A DNA stretch of 64,000 nt, taken from contig OZ025838.1 of assembly GCA_964019425.1 (NCBI GenBank), positions 124,001-188,000 of the forward strand, in the 5' to 3' direction. Position 1 is the first letter of the stretch; each line of letters opens with the position of its first letter. The position numbers and the translations under genes are program-made. This DNA is from Flectonema sp. DT1601. Lineage: Eukaryota > Euglenozoa > Diplonemea > Diplonemida > Diplonemidae. Shown here piece after piece: positions 63,253-64,000 of the stretch. A model generated the notes under the pieces. That model did no database searches. It was not told where the DNA came from and saw only the letters and a list, made by a program, of their open reading frames with translations.

Positions 63253-64000
63253 GCGTGGTAACTCCTTCTTTCAGAAGCATTAAATACGATTCACCTTTTT
63301 AATTAATTGAAATAATAATATTACATTAAAAACAGAAGTAACAAGTTACAAGTTATTGTTGTCGTGACATTCCTGTTGATATAAGAAGGTTATTCATTTA
63401 TTTATTTATCATCATGGATGGAAGTGAAGAGCTTCCACAAAAATTTGTAGGGCCAAAAAATAGGGCGCTGGAGGGCGCTTTTTTAATTAAATTTAATAAA
63501 ATGCCGAGCTCTCTTTGACACACCCCTGCCCTCAGCTCATCAGGGGAAATTTTGATAAAGATTTATCAGGGGAATGGGGAATTTGAGAGCAGGGGAAATG
63601 AACTTTATGCCAAGCTGGAAAGCAAGGTAGTAAGTAGGCTCACTCCTCTTCCTTCAGGCATACAGTTCAGAAGACGCTAATGGAGAACAAGAATGTTCCC
63701 TCAGCCACGACAACAGGTAATCCTGTTTGAGTTTCTTTTTAATTTTATTAAAACTAGAGAGGAAGTAAAAAGGGAATTGGGGTGTAGGATAAATCATTTT
63801 GCTTGCCCATCTTCAGTGATGAGCTGATGTCCTGCTTCTTTGTGGGAGGTGGGGTATCTTTAGCAAGCTTCAACTAATACTTGATGTATTCGACTTATCT
63901 TGCAATCTAATCACGCTTGCTGAAAGGTCAATGATGATACTCTGCATATGCCTTACCGTATCATTCAATTTGGCAGGGTTCTCGATGCGTTTTCCCATCC
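63253..64000. other. Right edge, possible strand-switch region
   Basis: Less A/T-homopolymeric than other spacers. It has a direct repeat of GGGCGCT (63462-63482 area) followed by a T run, and repeated CAGGGGAA motifs (63540-63600). On the plus strand a strong acceptor (CTCCTCTTCCTTCAG, ending about 63657) is followed 22 nt later by an ATG (63680) and a 12-codon frame ending at a GTAATC donor. No continuation exon in frame was found, so a plus-strand gene starting here is only possible. Confidence 0.3.

Noticed and set aside
1-64000. CRISPR arrays, bacterial promoters, tRNA or rRNA genes
   Set aside because: Looked for and not found; the sequence is eukaryotic nuclear and no cloverleaf or rRNA core was recognised by eye.

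Overview
This is a stretch of a nuclear genome from a eukaryote, most probably a flagellated protist. It carries CFAP20 (axoneme), a GRIP golgin, a WDR24-like GATOR2 subunit, two PPR-type organelle RNA proteins and an ATM1-type ABC transporter, with short GT-AG introns (71-168 bp; donors mostly GTATGT/GTGTGT). Every well-supported gene lies on the minus strand. Neighbours are packed 100-330 bp apart in the dense blocks, and nearly every start codon sits a few tens of bases after an intron-type 3' acceptor (pyrimidines + AG) although no coding exon precedes it. That pattern is what polycistronic transcription with spliced-leader trans-splicing would give, so a euglenozoan (diplonemid or kinetoplastid relative) is my best guess. 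The taxon is inferred, not proven. Intergenic DNA is AT-rich and crowded with A/T homopolymers of 20-43 bp.

Layout. 0.1-16 kb: a dense block of ten genes (three-exon cyclophilin, His-tailed membrane protein, WDR24-like, TruD/PUS7-like, beta-helix protein, arginine ADP-ribosyltransferase-like, SDR39U1-type epimerase, XPF/EME1-like, coiled coil, CFAP20). 16-24.9 kb: a gene desert with several dispersed repeat families, a strong hairpin, a decayed coding segment and a gene relic. 24.9-31 kb: a small type I membrane protein, GRIP golgin, PPR-like protein and Ttd14-like P-loop protein. 31-35.1 kb: a repeat-rich gap with a 1.3-kb element bounded by inverted repeats. 35.2-39.6 kb: a MATE transporter and an unusual fusion of two CbiX-type chelatase domains with an ATM1-like half transporter. 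40.4-48.6 kb: five near-identical tandem copies of a gene for a His/Cys-rich, possibly secreted protein resembling copper type II (DBH/PHM) monooxygenases. 50.3-54.3 kb: a six-exon gene for a WD40 / Trp-rich helical repeat / Lys-rich / PDZ protein. 56.7-63.3 kb: a MIF4G-polyQ-CAP-Gly fusion, two genes of unknown function and a PPR protein. The last 0.7 kb may be a strand-switch region.

The most interesting items are the CbiX-CbiX-ABC fusion, the monooxygenase-like array (apparently remodelled metal site, variable CAA leader), the MIF4G/CAP-Gly fusion and the WD40-PDZ architecture. Gene models with introns were built by hand; in each spliced model the summed exon length is a multiple of three, which supports them. 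Many track-style open frames start at TTG or GTG; where this occurred I moved the start to the first in-frame ATG after the acceptor.
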